A stretch of DNA of 64,000 bases from Chloroflexi bacterium HGW-Chloroflexi-10 (lineage in GTDB: Bacteria > Chloroflexota > Anaerolineae > Anaerolineales > Anaerolineaceae), in contig PHBZ01000003.1 of the NCBI GenBank assembly GCA_002840755.1, forward strand, positions 133,287 to 197,286, in the 5' to 3' direction. The position numbers and the translations under genes were made by a program. Below, piece after piece: positions 55,113 through 63,512 of this stretch. The notes beneath the pieces were generated by a model, which saw nothing but the letters and a program-made list of their open reading frames with translations, had not been told where the DNA came from and ran no database searches. Numbering within the stretch: position 1 is the first letter of the stretch; each line of letters begins with the position of its first letter.

Positions 55113-55334
55113 ATGACAACAGGAATGCTTTGGTACGATGATGATCCGAAACGAAAACTGAACGATAAAATTCAATTGGCAAGCAATTATTATCAAGAAA
55201 AATATGGAAGCCAACCAACATTGTGTTTTGTCCATCCGAAATTAAAAGAATCCAGTGAAGATAATTCGCCTGGATTGGAAATTCAGTATAATTTTGCTGT
55301 GGCTCCCAATCATATTTGGGTTGGGGTTAAATAA
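55113..55334 (+). CDS. Small conserved protein, unknown function
   Basis: 73 residues from ATG 55113 (GGAGG five bases upstream), beginning TTGMLWYDDDPKRKLND and ending NHIWVGVK. The sequence is acidic-basic mixed with a KYGSQPTLCFVHP strand. I believe similar proteins opening MTTGMLWFD are common in Chloroflexi, from memory and unchecked. It shares the operon of the preceding gene, so the two likely act together. Confidence 0.78.
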   Translation: MTTGMLWYDDDPKRKLNDKIQLASNYYQEKYGSQPTLCFVHPKLKESSEDNSPGLEIQYNFAVAPNHIWVGVK

Positions 55335-55341
55335 CTATAAA

Positions 55342-55992
55342 CTATTTGGTTTTGATAATGGGAGCCATGTCCAGATTGATCACTTTATAACCATAACAAT
55401 TGATCACATCTGTGGATAAGTGGCGTGTTGTTTTAATAACATCATTACGGTAAACATGAATATGTCCATGAAGGTGGTAAGTTGGTTTGAATGATTTAAT
55501 TAACCAACGATACGCCTTCACTCCCTGGTGGGGTAGATCCTCCTGGTCGTGAATTTGCCAGGGCGGAGCGTGCGAGATAAAAATATCTAAAAAACGTCCA
55601 TGGATCAGCTTATTAAGCATTAATTTAGGAACCAATGAAAAGACATTCGACCACATTTCGCCTTGAGTGTATTGATGGCTGCCGCGATTGTAACGAATAG
55701 AGCCTTCAACCCCGGCCAGAAGGACGCCTGTATCGTCTTTTAAACAGCGACGGTGGAGGTCGATAGCTCCCCAGGGTCCAGATTTTTCACTGGTAGACGA
55801 AATTTCAATTTTATTCGCATGATTGCCGTTGACAAAATACAACGGGACATTCAACATCGATACCATGAATTCAAGGTAATAATGTGGTAAATCTCCACAA
55901 CTAATCATTAAATCAATGTCAAAAAAACGATCGGCAATTTTTGGTTGATATATGTAATCCAGCTCAACGTCACTGACAGCAAGAATTTTCAT
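55342..55992 (-). CDS. Calcineurin-like metallophosphoesterase
   Basis: 216 residues with the metal motifs AVSDVE (5-10), CGDLPHYY, NGNHANK, SHAPPW and HGHIHVY. D-x-H is altered to D-x-E at the first motif, which occurs in some subfamilies. The substrate is unknown; relatives include cyclic nucleotide and phosphoprotein phosphatases. There is no clear ribosome site. It converges on the 73-residue gene, 7 nt between stops. Confidence 0.88.
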   Translation of the reverse strand: MKILAVSDVELDYIYQPKIADRFFDIDLMISCGDLPHYYLEFMVSMLNVPLYFVNGNHANKIEISSTSEKSGPWGAIDLHRRCLKDDTGVLLAGVEGSIRYNRGSHQYTQGEMWSNVFSLVPKLMLNKLIHGRFLDIFISHAPPWQIHDQEDLPHQGVKAYRWLIKSFKPTYHLHGHIHVYRNDVIKTTRHLSTDVINCYGYKVINLDMAPIIKTK

Positions 55993-56064
55993 GGTGTCAA
56001 TATTTTACATTTAAAATGAAATTTACACTTCTGATTAAGACAATCGTTCTTACAAAACGGGTAT

Positions 56065-56433
56065 TCAATTGGCGATCGCCACGAAAAAGGCCATAGCATG
56101 CTCTTTGGTATGACTGATACTCAAAGACCAATCCTGCCAATTTTTTTGATCCGCCACTATTTTTGCCTGGTTGTGCAGATACAATACAGGTTCGCCTAAA
56201 TCCGTTTTCAATACTTCAATATCCTGCCAGCGGACGATACCGATTCCGGTTCCAAGGGCTTTTGCCACCGCTTCTTTAGCCGCAAACCGGCCTGCGTAAG
56301 AATTTGTATTTTCACCGCACAAAACCCTTTCTTGCGGCGTAAATACTCTCTGAAGAAATCTCTCCCGAATTTTCGGATTGATATCTCTTAATCGATGAAT
56401 TTCAATCAGGTCGACACCGGTAAATACTTTCAC
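56065..56433 (-). CDS. acpS: Holo-[acyl-carrier-protein] synthase
   Basis: 122 residues with GVDLIEIHRL (Asp8), RFAAKEAVAKALG and the ISHTKEHAMAF close, all standard for AcpS. It transfers phosphopantetheine from CoA to acyl carrier protein. It begins with GTG overlapping the stop of the M16 gene (GTGA). Length is normal. Confidence 0.96.
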   Translation of the reverse strand: MKVFTGVDLIEIHRLRDINPKIRERFLQRVFTPQERVLCGENTNSYAGRFAAKEAVAKALGTGIGIVRWQDIEVLKTDLGEPVLYLHNQAKIVADQKNWQDWSLSISHTKEHAMAFFVAIAN

Positions 56434-57743
56434 ACGGAAACCTCATTTATATTTTCAGCGAGATCAGGACCGGCACTGACGATAACCATATTTTCGGGAT
56501 TCAGGTATTTTTTAGAAACTTGCAGAATTTCTTCACTAGTGATTTTTTGGATTTTTCCAGGATATTCGCGCAGATAATTTAACCCCAAGCCGAAGCGTTC
56601 CATACGGATGATTGAATTTGCCACACCACTGTTGGATTCTACAGAGAGAGGAAGTAAGCCAATAAAATTGGATTTTGAATCGTTTAATTCTTCCTGTGTA
56701 ACTGGTTCGGCAATAAACTTCTTGATTTCTTCTTTGATGATACGGATGGAAGCTTCCAGGTTGATTGGGTTAACTCCCGCATTAATTTCCCAGGAACCAC
56801 CTTTTAACCAGGAATTGAGACTGGTAGAGGCATAATAAGCTAAACCGGATTTCTCCCGTACGGCAGCACCGATGCGTCCCATCATACCAAATTGTCCGAG
56901 AATATTATTGCCGATGGAAGCCGGCAGGTATTCCACATCGATTCTACTAGGCGCATAACAACCCATTACCAGGTCAGTTTGAAATTTTCCCTGAATGGGC
57001 AGGTGGATATGCACAGGGTTTAATGTACCGGGTATATCCGGAATTGGTGGTGGTAGGACATATCCCGGGTTTTTCCAGCCACCCAGTATCTTATTAACCG
57101 ATTCAAACGCTTGTTGGGGTTCAATTGCACCAACCAGGACAATAACCATTCCCTTGGGCGAGTAGGATTGGTTGTGAAATTTTACCAGATCACGGCGGTG
57201 AATATGTTGAACCGTTTCCGGATAACCATCTTCGGGGATACCATAAGGGTGATTGGGGAAGAGCGTCTCATCGAATTTTAGAGAGGCCATATCCCCTGTA
57301 TCTTGCTCCCGTAACTGCAAGCCGATCATTAATTGGGCCTGTAACCGGCTGAATTGGCGCGGGGGAAAAACTGGCCATTGGACACAATCTGCCAGTGTGT
57401 TTAACAATAAGGGGAGGTCTTCGACCAATGCTCTTCCACCAAAACTGGTGGTTTGTACGCTAGCACCAAAGCCAAAACTGGCACCGGCTGATTCCAGATC
57501 GTGGTAAATTCTTTTAAAGCGGCGGTTGGCTGTTCCGCGCATTAACGCATAAGAGGTGAACAGTGCAAGACCTAATTTATCTTTTGGGTCCTGAATACTT
57601 CCGCTTTGTAAGTAACCGCTGATCACTATTGACGGGCTATTAAAATCTGATTTGCAAAGCACAATAATGCCATTCGGCAACACAGTTCGGAAAATATTAT
57701 CTTCCCCGGGTAAATGATTCCAATTGATATTGGCTGCACTCAT
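56430..57743 (-). CDS. M16 family peptidase homologue, inactive subunit
   Basis: 437 residues with the two-lobed M16 fold, but at the zinc-motif position it reads LALFTSYALMRGT, so HxxEH is missing. It matches the non-catalytic partner of the bacterial M16B heterodimers, where such subunits complete the chamber and supply Arg/Tyr contacts. Its ATG overlaps the active-subunit stop (ATGA), which fits a 1:1 complex. Confidence 0.92.
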   Translation of the reverse strand: MSAANINWNHLPGEDNIFRTVLPNGIIVLCKSDFNSPSIVISGYLQSGSIQDPKDKLGLALFTSYALMRGTANRRFKRIYHDLESAGASFGFGASVQTTSFGGRALVEDLPLLLNTLADCVQWPVFPPRQFSRLQAQLMIGLQLREQDTGDMASLKFDETLFPNHPYGIPEDGYPETVQHIHRRDLVKFHNQSYSPKGMVIVLVGAIEPQQAFESVNKILGGWKNPGYVLPPPIPDIPGTLNPVHIHLPIQGKFQTDLVMGCYAPSRIDVEYLPASIGNNILGQFGMMGRIGAAVREKSGLAYYASTSLNSWLKGGSWEINAGVNPINLEASIRIIKEEIKKFIAEPVTQEELNDSKSNFIGLLPLSVESNSGVANSIIRMERFGLGLNYLREYPGKIQKITSEEILQVSKKYLNPENMVIVSAGPDLAENINEVSV

Positions 57744-59038
57744 GCTGGAACCTCCGTCTGAACCTCTTCCGGTACATAGATACCGACCACACGTTTATTG
57801 GGATTTAAATATTTCTCTGCCACCATTTGTACGTCTGCGGGTTTGATATTGGCTAACTGATCGAGATATTGAGTGAACCAATTGTAAGTTGCAAATATTT
57901 CAGAATATCCCATCCAAAAAGCCTGGTTGGTTATATTTTCCAATCCATAAGCGAACAAGGCACGTGCTTGTTTAACTGCCCGTTCCACTTCTTTACGCCG
58001 GATTCGGCGTTCTATGACCTGGTTAATTTCGCGATCCAGGGCTTTAATGGCATCTTCCGGATTGCTTTCAGGATGTAATGTGAGTGTGATATCGTAGACA
58101 AAGGGATCGATTGTAGCTTGAAGTCCACCGGAAACCCCCACAGCCAATTCTTTTTCCACCAGTTTGTTGTACAGACGGCTGGTTTTATTGGATGTGCCGC
58201 CGCCGCCAAACATATTTAAGCTGGCTGGACCACTGAGCAGACTATCTAAAATGGTAAAAGCAAAGAAATCGGGATGGGCGGCAGACGGAGAACGGTAAGC
58301 AAGCTGGATAAATGTGGTGTCACCCGGACCGCGTTGAATAATTTCGTGTGGGCCTTTTAATTCATTTTCCGGTTCGATTTGTGGGTGATCCGGTTTTTGT
58401 GATGGGTGCTGAGCATATAAGCTGGAAATTTTTTCCAACATTACTTTGGTATCAAAGTCGCCGGCTATAGTGATCATTGTATTGGATGGTTGATAATAGT
58501 GCCGGTAATGCTGATAAAGATCCTCGCGTTGAATATGCATCAGATCTTCCTGGGTTCCGATGACTTCATTCCGGTATGGGTGGTGCTCAAAAGCGGCCTC
58601 CATGACGGCTGTGTTCAACCGGGACATGGGTTCGTTATCTTTACCTTCTTTTTCTGCAATGATGACAGTGCGTTCCGATTCTACTTCCTGGGGATCGAAG
58701 ACACTATTAAACATGCGATCTGCTTCCAATTCCAGGGCAATGTTGATCTTGTTAGCTGGCATGGTTTCGAAATAGGTGGTCCAATCCAGGTGCGTAAAGG
58801 CATTCCAGACTCCACCCTCACGCGAAATCAGCCGGTCCATTTGTGTGCCGGGGAAGCGATTGGTGCCTTTGAATTGCATGTGCTCTACCCAGTGGGAAAT
58901 ACCGGTGTAACCAGGTAATTCATAGCGTGAACCAACCCGGTACCATGTCCAATGGCTGATAATAGGCGCTGAGTGAATTTCTTTTAAGAAGACTTTTAGC
59001 CCATTGCTGAATTCAAAAACAGTGATTGGATCATTCAT
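57740..59038 (-). CDS. M16 family zinc peptidase, active subunit
   Basis: 432 residues with the inverted zinc motif H49-W-V-E52-H53 and a distal Glu in ALELEADRMFN. Similar to the bacterial processing-peptidase-like M16B group that degrades peptides or processes precursors. No signal peptide is seen, so it acts in the cytoplasm or leaves by another route. AAGAGGG lies four bases before the ATG. First gene of the M16-M16-acpS operon, 9 nt after the preceding gene. Confidence 0.94.
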   Translation of the reverse strand: MNDPITVFEFSNGLKVFLKEIHSAPIISHWTWYRVGSRYELPGYTGISHWVEHMQFKGTNRFPGTQMDRLISREGGVWNAFTHLDWTTYFETMPANKINIALELEADRMFNSVFDPQEVESERTVIIAEKEGKDNEPMSRLNTAVMEAAFEHHPYRNEVIGTQEDLMHIQREDLYQHYRHYYQPSNTMITIAGDFDTKVMLEKISSLYAQHPSQKPDHPQIEPENELKGPHEIIQRGPGDTTFIQLAYRSPSAAHPDFFAFTILDSLLSGPASLNMFGGGGTSNKTSRLYNKLVEKELAVGVSGGLQATIDPFVYDITLTLHPESNPEDAIKALDREINQVIERRIRRKEVERAVKQARALFAYGLENITNQAFWMGYSEIFATYNWFTQYLDQLANIKPADVQMVAEKYLNPNKRVVGIYVPEEVQTEVPA

Positions 59039-59047
59039 AGTCCCTCT

Positions 59048-59722
59048 TTATTGTCCTTCCAAAAGCCACATACAAAATTTTCCCGCTTTAGGTCCACAAA
59101 TTGCCTCACTCCATGAGTCCGGAAGCCCTTCCAGTAAATCGATATATGGGTTGACGACCTCCTGCAGGCCGCTGAAAGGTTGGTGCAGGTCGGAAGTATT
59201 CAATGGAATATCCACGGGCACATCCAGATTGACAGGGATTTGCTGATCCACGGGTACATCCAATTTTAAGTTGATCGGCAACTCGGTGCCGGCTGGCAGC
59301 AAAATATTGGTTTTAGCCTGGGAGATTTGTAATTGTCCTGCATCCAGATTGTAAATGGAAGCATTACTGATATAAACATCCTGGCTAAGCACAACATTAG
59401 TCTGTTCTTCGATATGGATTGTAAAATTTGCACGCACTGATTGGTCGCGGATTGGAATGGTGGTTGTGATATGGGCTTCATCCATTGCTGCAAAATTTTC
59501 GGAAAGACCTGTGAGCAGTTGGTCATTGACCAGACTCTTGATTTTGAAAATTTGGCTGCCAAGAGACAAAAGCACAACAATGAGGATGGCATTAATCATC
59601 AGGGAGATGAGACTGATGATTGTCCAAAAGGGTGGGCCTAATTTCTTCCATTGGACACCAAAGCGTTTGGAATTTTGTTTCCGGGTATTGGTTTGTAAAA
59701 GAGATGGATCATTTGATTCCAT
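59048..59722 (-). CDS. Anchored extracytoplasmic protein, unknown function
   Basis: 224 residues: a polar N-terminus, one membrane helix (about 36-58), then an outside domain with VPVDQQIPVNLDVPVD-like beta strands and a short C-terminal Cys pair (CGPKAGKFC). I recognise no family. AAGGTGG precedes the ATG. It sits 9 nt before the active M16 gene and is probably co-transcribed. Confidence 0.8.
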   Translation of the reverse strand: MESNDPSLLQTNTRKQNSKRFGVQWKKLGPPFWTIISLISLMINAILIVVLLSLGSQIFKIKSLVNDQLLTGLSENFAAMDEAHITTTIPIRDQSVRANFTIHIEEQTNVVLSQDVYISNASIYNLDAGQLQISQAKTNILLPAGTELPINLKLDVPVDQQIPVNLDVPVDIPLNTSDLHQPFSGLQEVVNPYIDLLEGLPDSWSEAICGPKAGKFCMWLLEGQ

Positions 59723-59863
59723 GATATACCACCTTAGGTAAAATTTTTTTTTTTACATTGATTAAATAATAAAGTAGAGTAACACGAAAAACAAATTAAA
59801 TGGCACTCCACTTTTTGCTTGCCCTAATGATAAAGCATAAATTGCTTGTAAAACTATATAGAA

Positions 59864-59892
59864 TTGAGAAACCGGACAATACTGGTTATAAT
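59864..59892 (+). promoter_or_regulatory. Promoter of the flavoprotein gene
   Basis: TTGAGA (59864-59869), 17-nt spacer, TATAAT (59887-59892), about 45 nt before the ATG. Confidence 0.65.
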
Positions 59893-59936
59893 TAACAAAA
59901 AATATCCCATTTCTTGGATGAAGCAGGATTATACCA

Positions 59937-61289
59937 ATGAATGATGTCTCAAAATATCTGGTTGCGGTAATAGGCGCTGGACCAGCAGGCATATTTGCAG
60001 CAAAAGAATTAGCAAAAAATGGGGCTGAAGTATTATTATTTAATCGCGATATAAAACCGGGTGGTTTAGCGGAGTATGGAATTTACCCGGATAAGTTAAA
60101 AATGAAGGAAGGATTACGCAAACAATTCTCTTCCATATTGGAAACGCCGGAAATCCATTATTTCGGCAATATGCTGGTTGGTGAACAAGGTGATATCCGA
60201 TTGAATGATATGAGGGAATTGGGTGTACAGGCAATTCTGGTTACCACAGGTGCACAAGGAACCAAATGGCAGGGATTACCGGGAGAATCTCTAAAAGGGG
60301 TTTACCATGCCAAGGATCTGGTCTATCACTATAATCAATTACCACCGTATAGCATGAAAAAATTTGATATTGGCCGGCGAGTGGCTGTAATCGGCGTGGG
60401 TAATGTTATGGCCGATATTTCGCGGTATTTAATTTGTGAAAGACAAGTGGATGTGGTTTATGCGGTGGCGCGGCGTGGTCCTGCTGAAGTGAAATTCACT
60501 AAAAAGGAACTGGAATATATCGTTGAAAATTTGGATATGGAGAACTACCGAGCAGAGATTGAGCGTGCCGCACCGATCATGGCTGGTGTCGGACAAGATG
60601 CACAAGAACCAATGCGAATGGTGGAGCAGGCATTAGAAAATGCGGAACAAACAGGCTCGAATACCAGTTTTCGAATGCGCTTTTTGGCTTCAGTACGGTG
60701 TATCCTGGGAAATGACAGTAATCAAGTTTGTGGTCTTGAGTTGGAAAACAATACATTGATGACTGATGGCAATTCTATTTGGGCGAAAGGCTTGGGGAGT
60801 CGTTTTCGATTGGATGTTGATACGGTCATATTTGCGATTGGAGATGCAGTTGATCCTGGTTTTGGTTTACCCGTAGATCAGAATGAATTCTCAAAAAATC
60901 CCAACCCACGCTTTCCAATTGAGAATATCTCCTATGAAGGATATGACCCGGCTACCCAACAAGGAATTCCGGACATTTTTCTGGCAGGTTGGGCACGAAA
61001 GACCAGCAGCGGCCTGGTTGGACTGGCCAGAAAAGATGGTATCGGCGCTGCGACTGCCATGGTGCAGTACCTTTCGATGATAAAAACGAACAAACAAATT
61101 GATATGGCGGCTATTCATACCGAAATTATGCTACGCCAGCCCAAGGCGGTAAATCAGGCCGGGCTAGCCATTCTTCAAGCCGAAGAAAACCGGATTGCTA
61201 TAGAACGTGGGATTCCCGGATTTAAATTTTCTACCAACGCAGAGATGGCAGCGGTTATAGAAAGCAGCCGGATTCCGGACTATAAATAA
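59937..61289 (+). CDS. FAD/NADPH oxidoreductase (ferredoxin-NADP reductase FprA-like)
   Basis: 450 residues with an FAD motif GAGPAGIFAA (14-23) and an NADP motif GVGNVMADISR (near 157). The split, and the ISRYL and WARKTSSGLVG motifs, match the adrenodoxin-reductase/FprA group and the small subunit of glutamate synthase. It likely moves electrons between NAD(P)H and a ferredoxin. No ferredoxin gene is adjacent. AGGA lies eight bases before the ATG. Confidence 0.9.
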   Translation: MNDVSKYLVAVIGAGPAGIFAAKELAKNGAEVLLFNRDIKPGGLAEYGIYPDKLKMKEGLRKQFSSILETPEIHYFGNMLVGEQGDIRLNDMRELGVQAILVTTGAQGTKWQGLPGESLKGVYHAKDLVYHYNQLPPYSMKKFDIGRRVAVIGVGNVMADISRYLICERQVDVVYAVARRGPAEVKFTKKELEYIVENLDMENYRAEIERAAPIMAGVGQDAQEPMRMVEQALENAEQTGSNTSFRMRFLASVRCILGNDSNQVCGLELENNTLMTDGNSIWAKGLGSRFRLDVDTVIFAIGDAVDPGFGLPVDQNEFSKNPNPRFPIENISYEGYDPATQQGIPDIFLAGWARKTSSGLVGLARKDGIGAATAMVQYLSMIKTNKQIDMAAIHTEIMLRQPKAVNQAGLAILQAEENRIAIERGIPGFKFSTNAEMAAVIESSRIPDYK

Positions 61290-61360
61290 TAGATCTCATT
61301 TATTTAACATTGTGGGGATTAGAGAAATGAGGATACAGTGACCTTGTAAAAGGTGTTTTT

Positions 61361-61389
61361 TTGAATACCTCTCTTTGTTTTGTTAGACT
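61361..61389 (+). promoter_or_regulatory. Candidate promoter of the 2-oxoacid dehydrogenase operon
   Basis: TTGAAT (61361-61366), 17-nt spacer, TAGACT (61384-61389) with an extended TGT. It leaves a leader of about 140 nt in which I see no clear structure. Confidence 0.4.
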
Positions 61390-61537
61390 ATTAGTTGGCG
61401 TTATATGGCATAAGTGAATAGCCGATGGGGAGGCTTTTGAATTTCCATATAGGTGGTAGGGCGCAACAGATTGAAATTTCTACTGATTAACGCTTTGGTG
61501 GGAAGATAGGAATGATCCACTTGAAGGAGGAAAATCC

Positions 61538-62521
61538 ATGGACTTATCCAGTGACTTGAAAAAGGAAATGTACTGGATGATGTTACTTTCGCGCCGGTTG
61601 GATGAGCGCGCCTGGGTGTTGCATCGCCAGGGTAAAATCGCTTTCCATATTTCCGGTATTGGGCATGAGGCTGGCCAGGTTGGGGCGGCTTTTGCATTAC
61701 GCAAAGGTTATGATTGGGTTACCCCATATTACCGGGATCTGGCGTTGATGCTTTCTTTGGGAATGACCCCGCGTGATTTTATGTTAAGTCTGATGGGAAA
61801 ATCGGGTGAACCCAGCTCCGGAGGCCGCCAGATGCCCAGTCATTTCAGTATGCGGAGTGCAAATGCGGTCAGTCATTCGGCTCCAGTCGCCACGCAAACA
61901 CCCCATGCTGCCGGGATTGGTTTGGCGATCAAGATGAAAAAAGAAGATAAAGTAGTCTTGACGACGATTGGGGAGGGTTCAACTTCCCAAGGTGAGTGGT
62001 ATGAAGGAGTAAATTGGGCAGCTATTCATCGATTACCGGTTGTATTTCTGGTGCAGAACAACCAATATGCCATTTCGGTACCCCCTGAACTGCAAATGGC
62101 TGTGAAGAGCTCGGCCGATAAGGCTTGCGGTTTGGGTTTACCGGGTATTACCGTGGATGGTACGGATGTCTTTACCGTTTACGAGGCAGTTTATAACGCG
62201 GTTGAACATGCGCGGAAAGGGAATGGCCCGACTTTAATAGAAGCGCGGATGTACCGGATTACGCCGCATTCTTCCGATGATGATGACCGTACATATCGTA
62301 CTCGGGAGGAAGTTGAGGATAATAAAAAGAGAGATCCAGTGACTCTGGCACGCGATCACATGATTCAGGAAAATTTGTACACTGAAATTGAGCTGAATGC
62401 TCTGGATGCAAAAGCCAAAGAAATCGTAACGGATGCTGTGAAATATGGTGAAGAGATGCCATTTCCAGCCGGTGAAGAGGCTGCATACCCAGTTTATATT
62501 GAGGAGGTGCGCCGTGACTGA
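61538..62521 (+). CDS. 2-oxoacid dehydrogenase E1 component, alpha subunit
   Basis: 327 residues with the thiamine diphosphate motif GEGSTSQGEWYEGVNWA...QNN (near 145-180) and the SSHHSD-like phosphorylation-loop region (TPHSSDDDD). It decarboxylates pyruvate, branched-chain oxoacids or acetoin as an alpha2-beta2 enzyme; the sequence alone does not choose. AAGGAGG precedes the ATG. The stop overlaps the beta start by 8 nt. Confidence 0.94.
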   Translation: MDLSSDLKKEMYWMMLLSRRLDERAWVLHRQGKIAFHISGIGHEAGQVGAAFALRKGYDWVTPYYRDLALMLSLGMTPRDFMLSLMGKSGEPSSGGRQMPSHFSMRSANAVSHSAPVATQTPHAAGIGLAIKMKKEDKVVLTTIGEGSTSQGEWYEGVNWAAIHRLPVVFLVQNNQYAISVPPELQMAVKSSADKACGLGLPGITVDGTDVFTVYEAVYNAVEHARKGNGPTLIEARMYRITPHSSDDDDRTYRTREEVEDNKKRDPVTLARDHMIQENLYTEIELNALDAKAKEIVTDAVKYGEEMPFPAGEEAAYPVYIEEVRRD

Positions 62522-63497
62522 AATCACCCTGGTAGATGCGATTCGTGATGCGTTGGATGAGGAAATGGGGCGGAATGATAATGTATTTATTGTGGGTGAG
62601 GACGTTGGGCAGCGCGGCGGTGTTTTTCGAGCTACGGTGGGTCTCTTTGATAAATATGGCGGTGAGCGGGTCATTGATTCTCCACTGGCGGAGTTATCCA
62701 TTATTGGTGTTGGGATCGGTGCTGCCTTATACGGCATGAGGCCGGTATGTGAAATTCAATTTGCGGATTTTATTTACCCTGCATTCAATCAGATAGTCAG
62801 TGAAGCAGCCCGCATGTGCTACCGGACTAACGGTCAATGGACTGTCCCCATGGTAATTCGGGCACCTTATGGCGGAGGAATTGGAGGCGGGTTGTATCAT
62901 TCGCAGAGCGTGGAAGGTTTTTTTGCCCGGATTCCCGGTTTGAAAGTGGTGGTTCCCTCTTCACCCTACGATGCAAAGGGTTTGCTGAAATCCGCAATTC
63001 GTGACGATAATCCGGTTATCTTTCTTGAACCTAAAAAGGGTTACCGGCTGATCCGAGGGGAAGTGCCGGTGGGCGATTATACTGTTCCGATTGGGCCGGC
63101 GAATATTACTCGCAGCGGACGGGACGTCTCTATTTTTGCTTACGGGATGATGCATTTTTATGCATTGCAGGCAGCGGAGAAATTAGCAACTGAAGGAATT
63201 CTGGCAGAGGTGGTGGACTTGCGCACATTGTATCCGGTGGATAAGGCAACCATATTGCAATCCGTAAAACAAACCGGTAAGGCTTTGATTGTGCATGAAG
63301 ATAATCTGACCGGTGGTTATGGCGGTGAGATTGCTGCCATCATTGCGGAAGATGGTTTTACAGATCTGGATGCTCCGGTCCGCCGGTTGGCTGGACCAGA
63401 TGTGCCGGCAGTGCCTTTTAGCCATCCGATGCAGGATTGGTTTATGGTAAGTACTGAAAAAATAGCCAACGCTGCCCGGGAATTGGCGCGTTACTAG
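62514..63497 (+). CDS. 2-oxoacid dehydrogenase E1 component, beta subunit
   Basis: 327 residues from GTG 62514, with GAGGAGG 6 nt upstream; an earlier in-frame start (62445) adds residues that do not fit the family. It begins TEITLVDAIRDALDEEM and has VGEDVGQRGGVFRAT and the C-terminal HEDNLTGGYGGEIAA. It pairs with the alpha subunit to hold thiamine diphosphate. Confidence 0.96.
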   Translation: MTEITLVDAIRDALDEEMGRNDNVFIVGEDVGQRGGVFRATVGLFDKYGGERVIDSPLAELSIIGVGIGAALYGMRPVCEIQFADFIYPAFNQIVSEAARMCYRTNGQWTVPMVIRAPYGGGIGGGLYHSQSVEGFFARIPGLKVVVPSSPYDAKGLLKSAIRDDNPVIFLEPKKGYRLIRGEVPVGDYTVPIGPANITRSGRDVSIFAYGMMHFYALQAAEKLATEGILAEVVDLRTLYPVDKATILQSVKQTGKALIVHEDNLTGGYGGEIAAIIAEDGFTDLDAPVRRLAGPDVPAVPFSHPMQDWFMVSTEKIANAARELARY

Positions 63498-63512
63498 AAA
63501 ACTGGAGGATAA

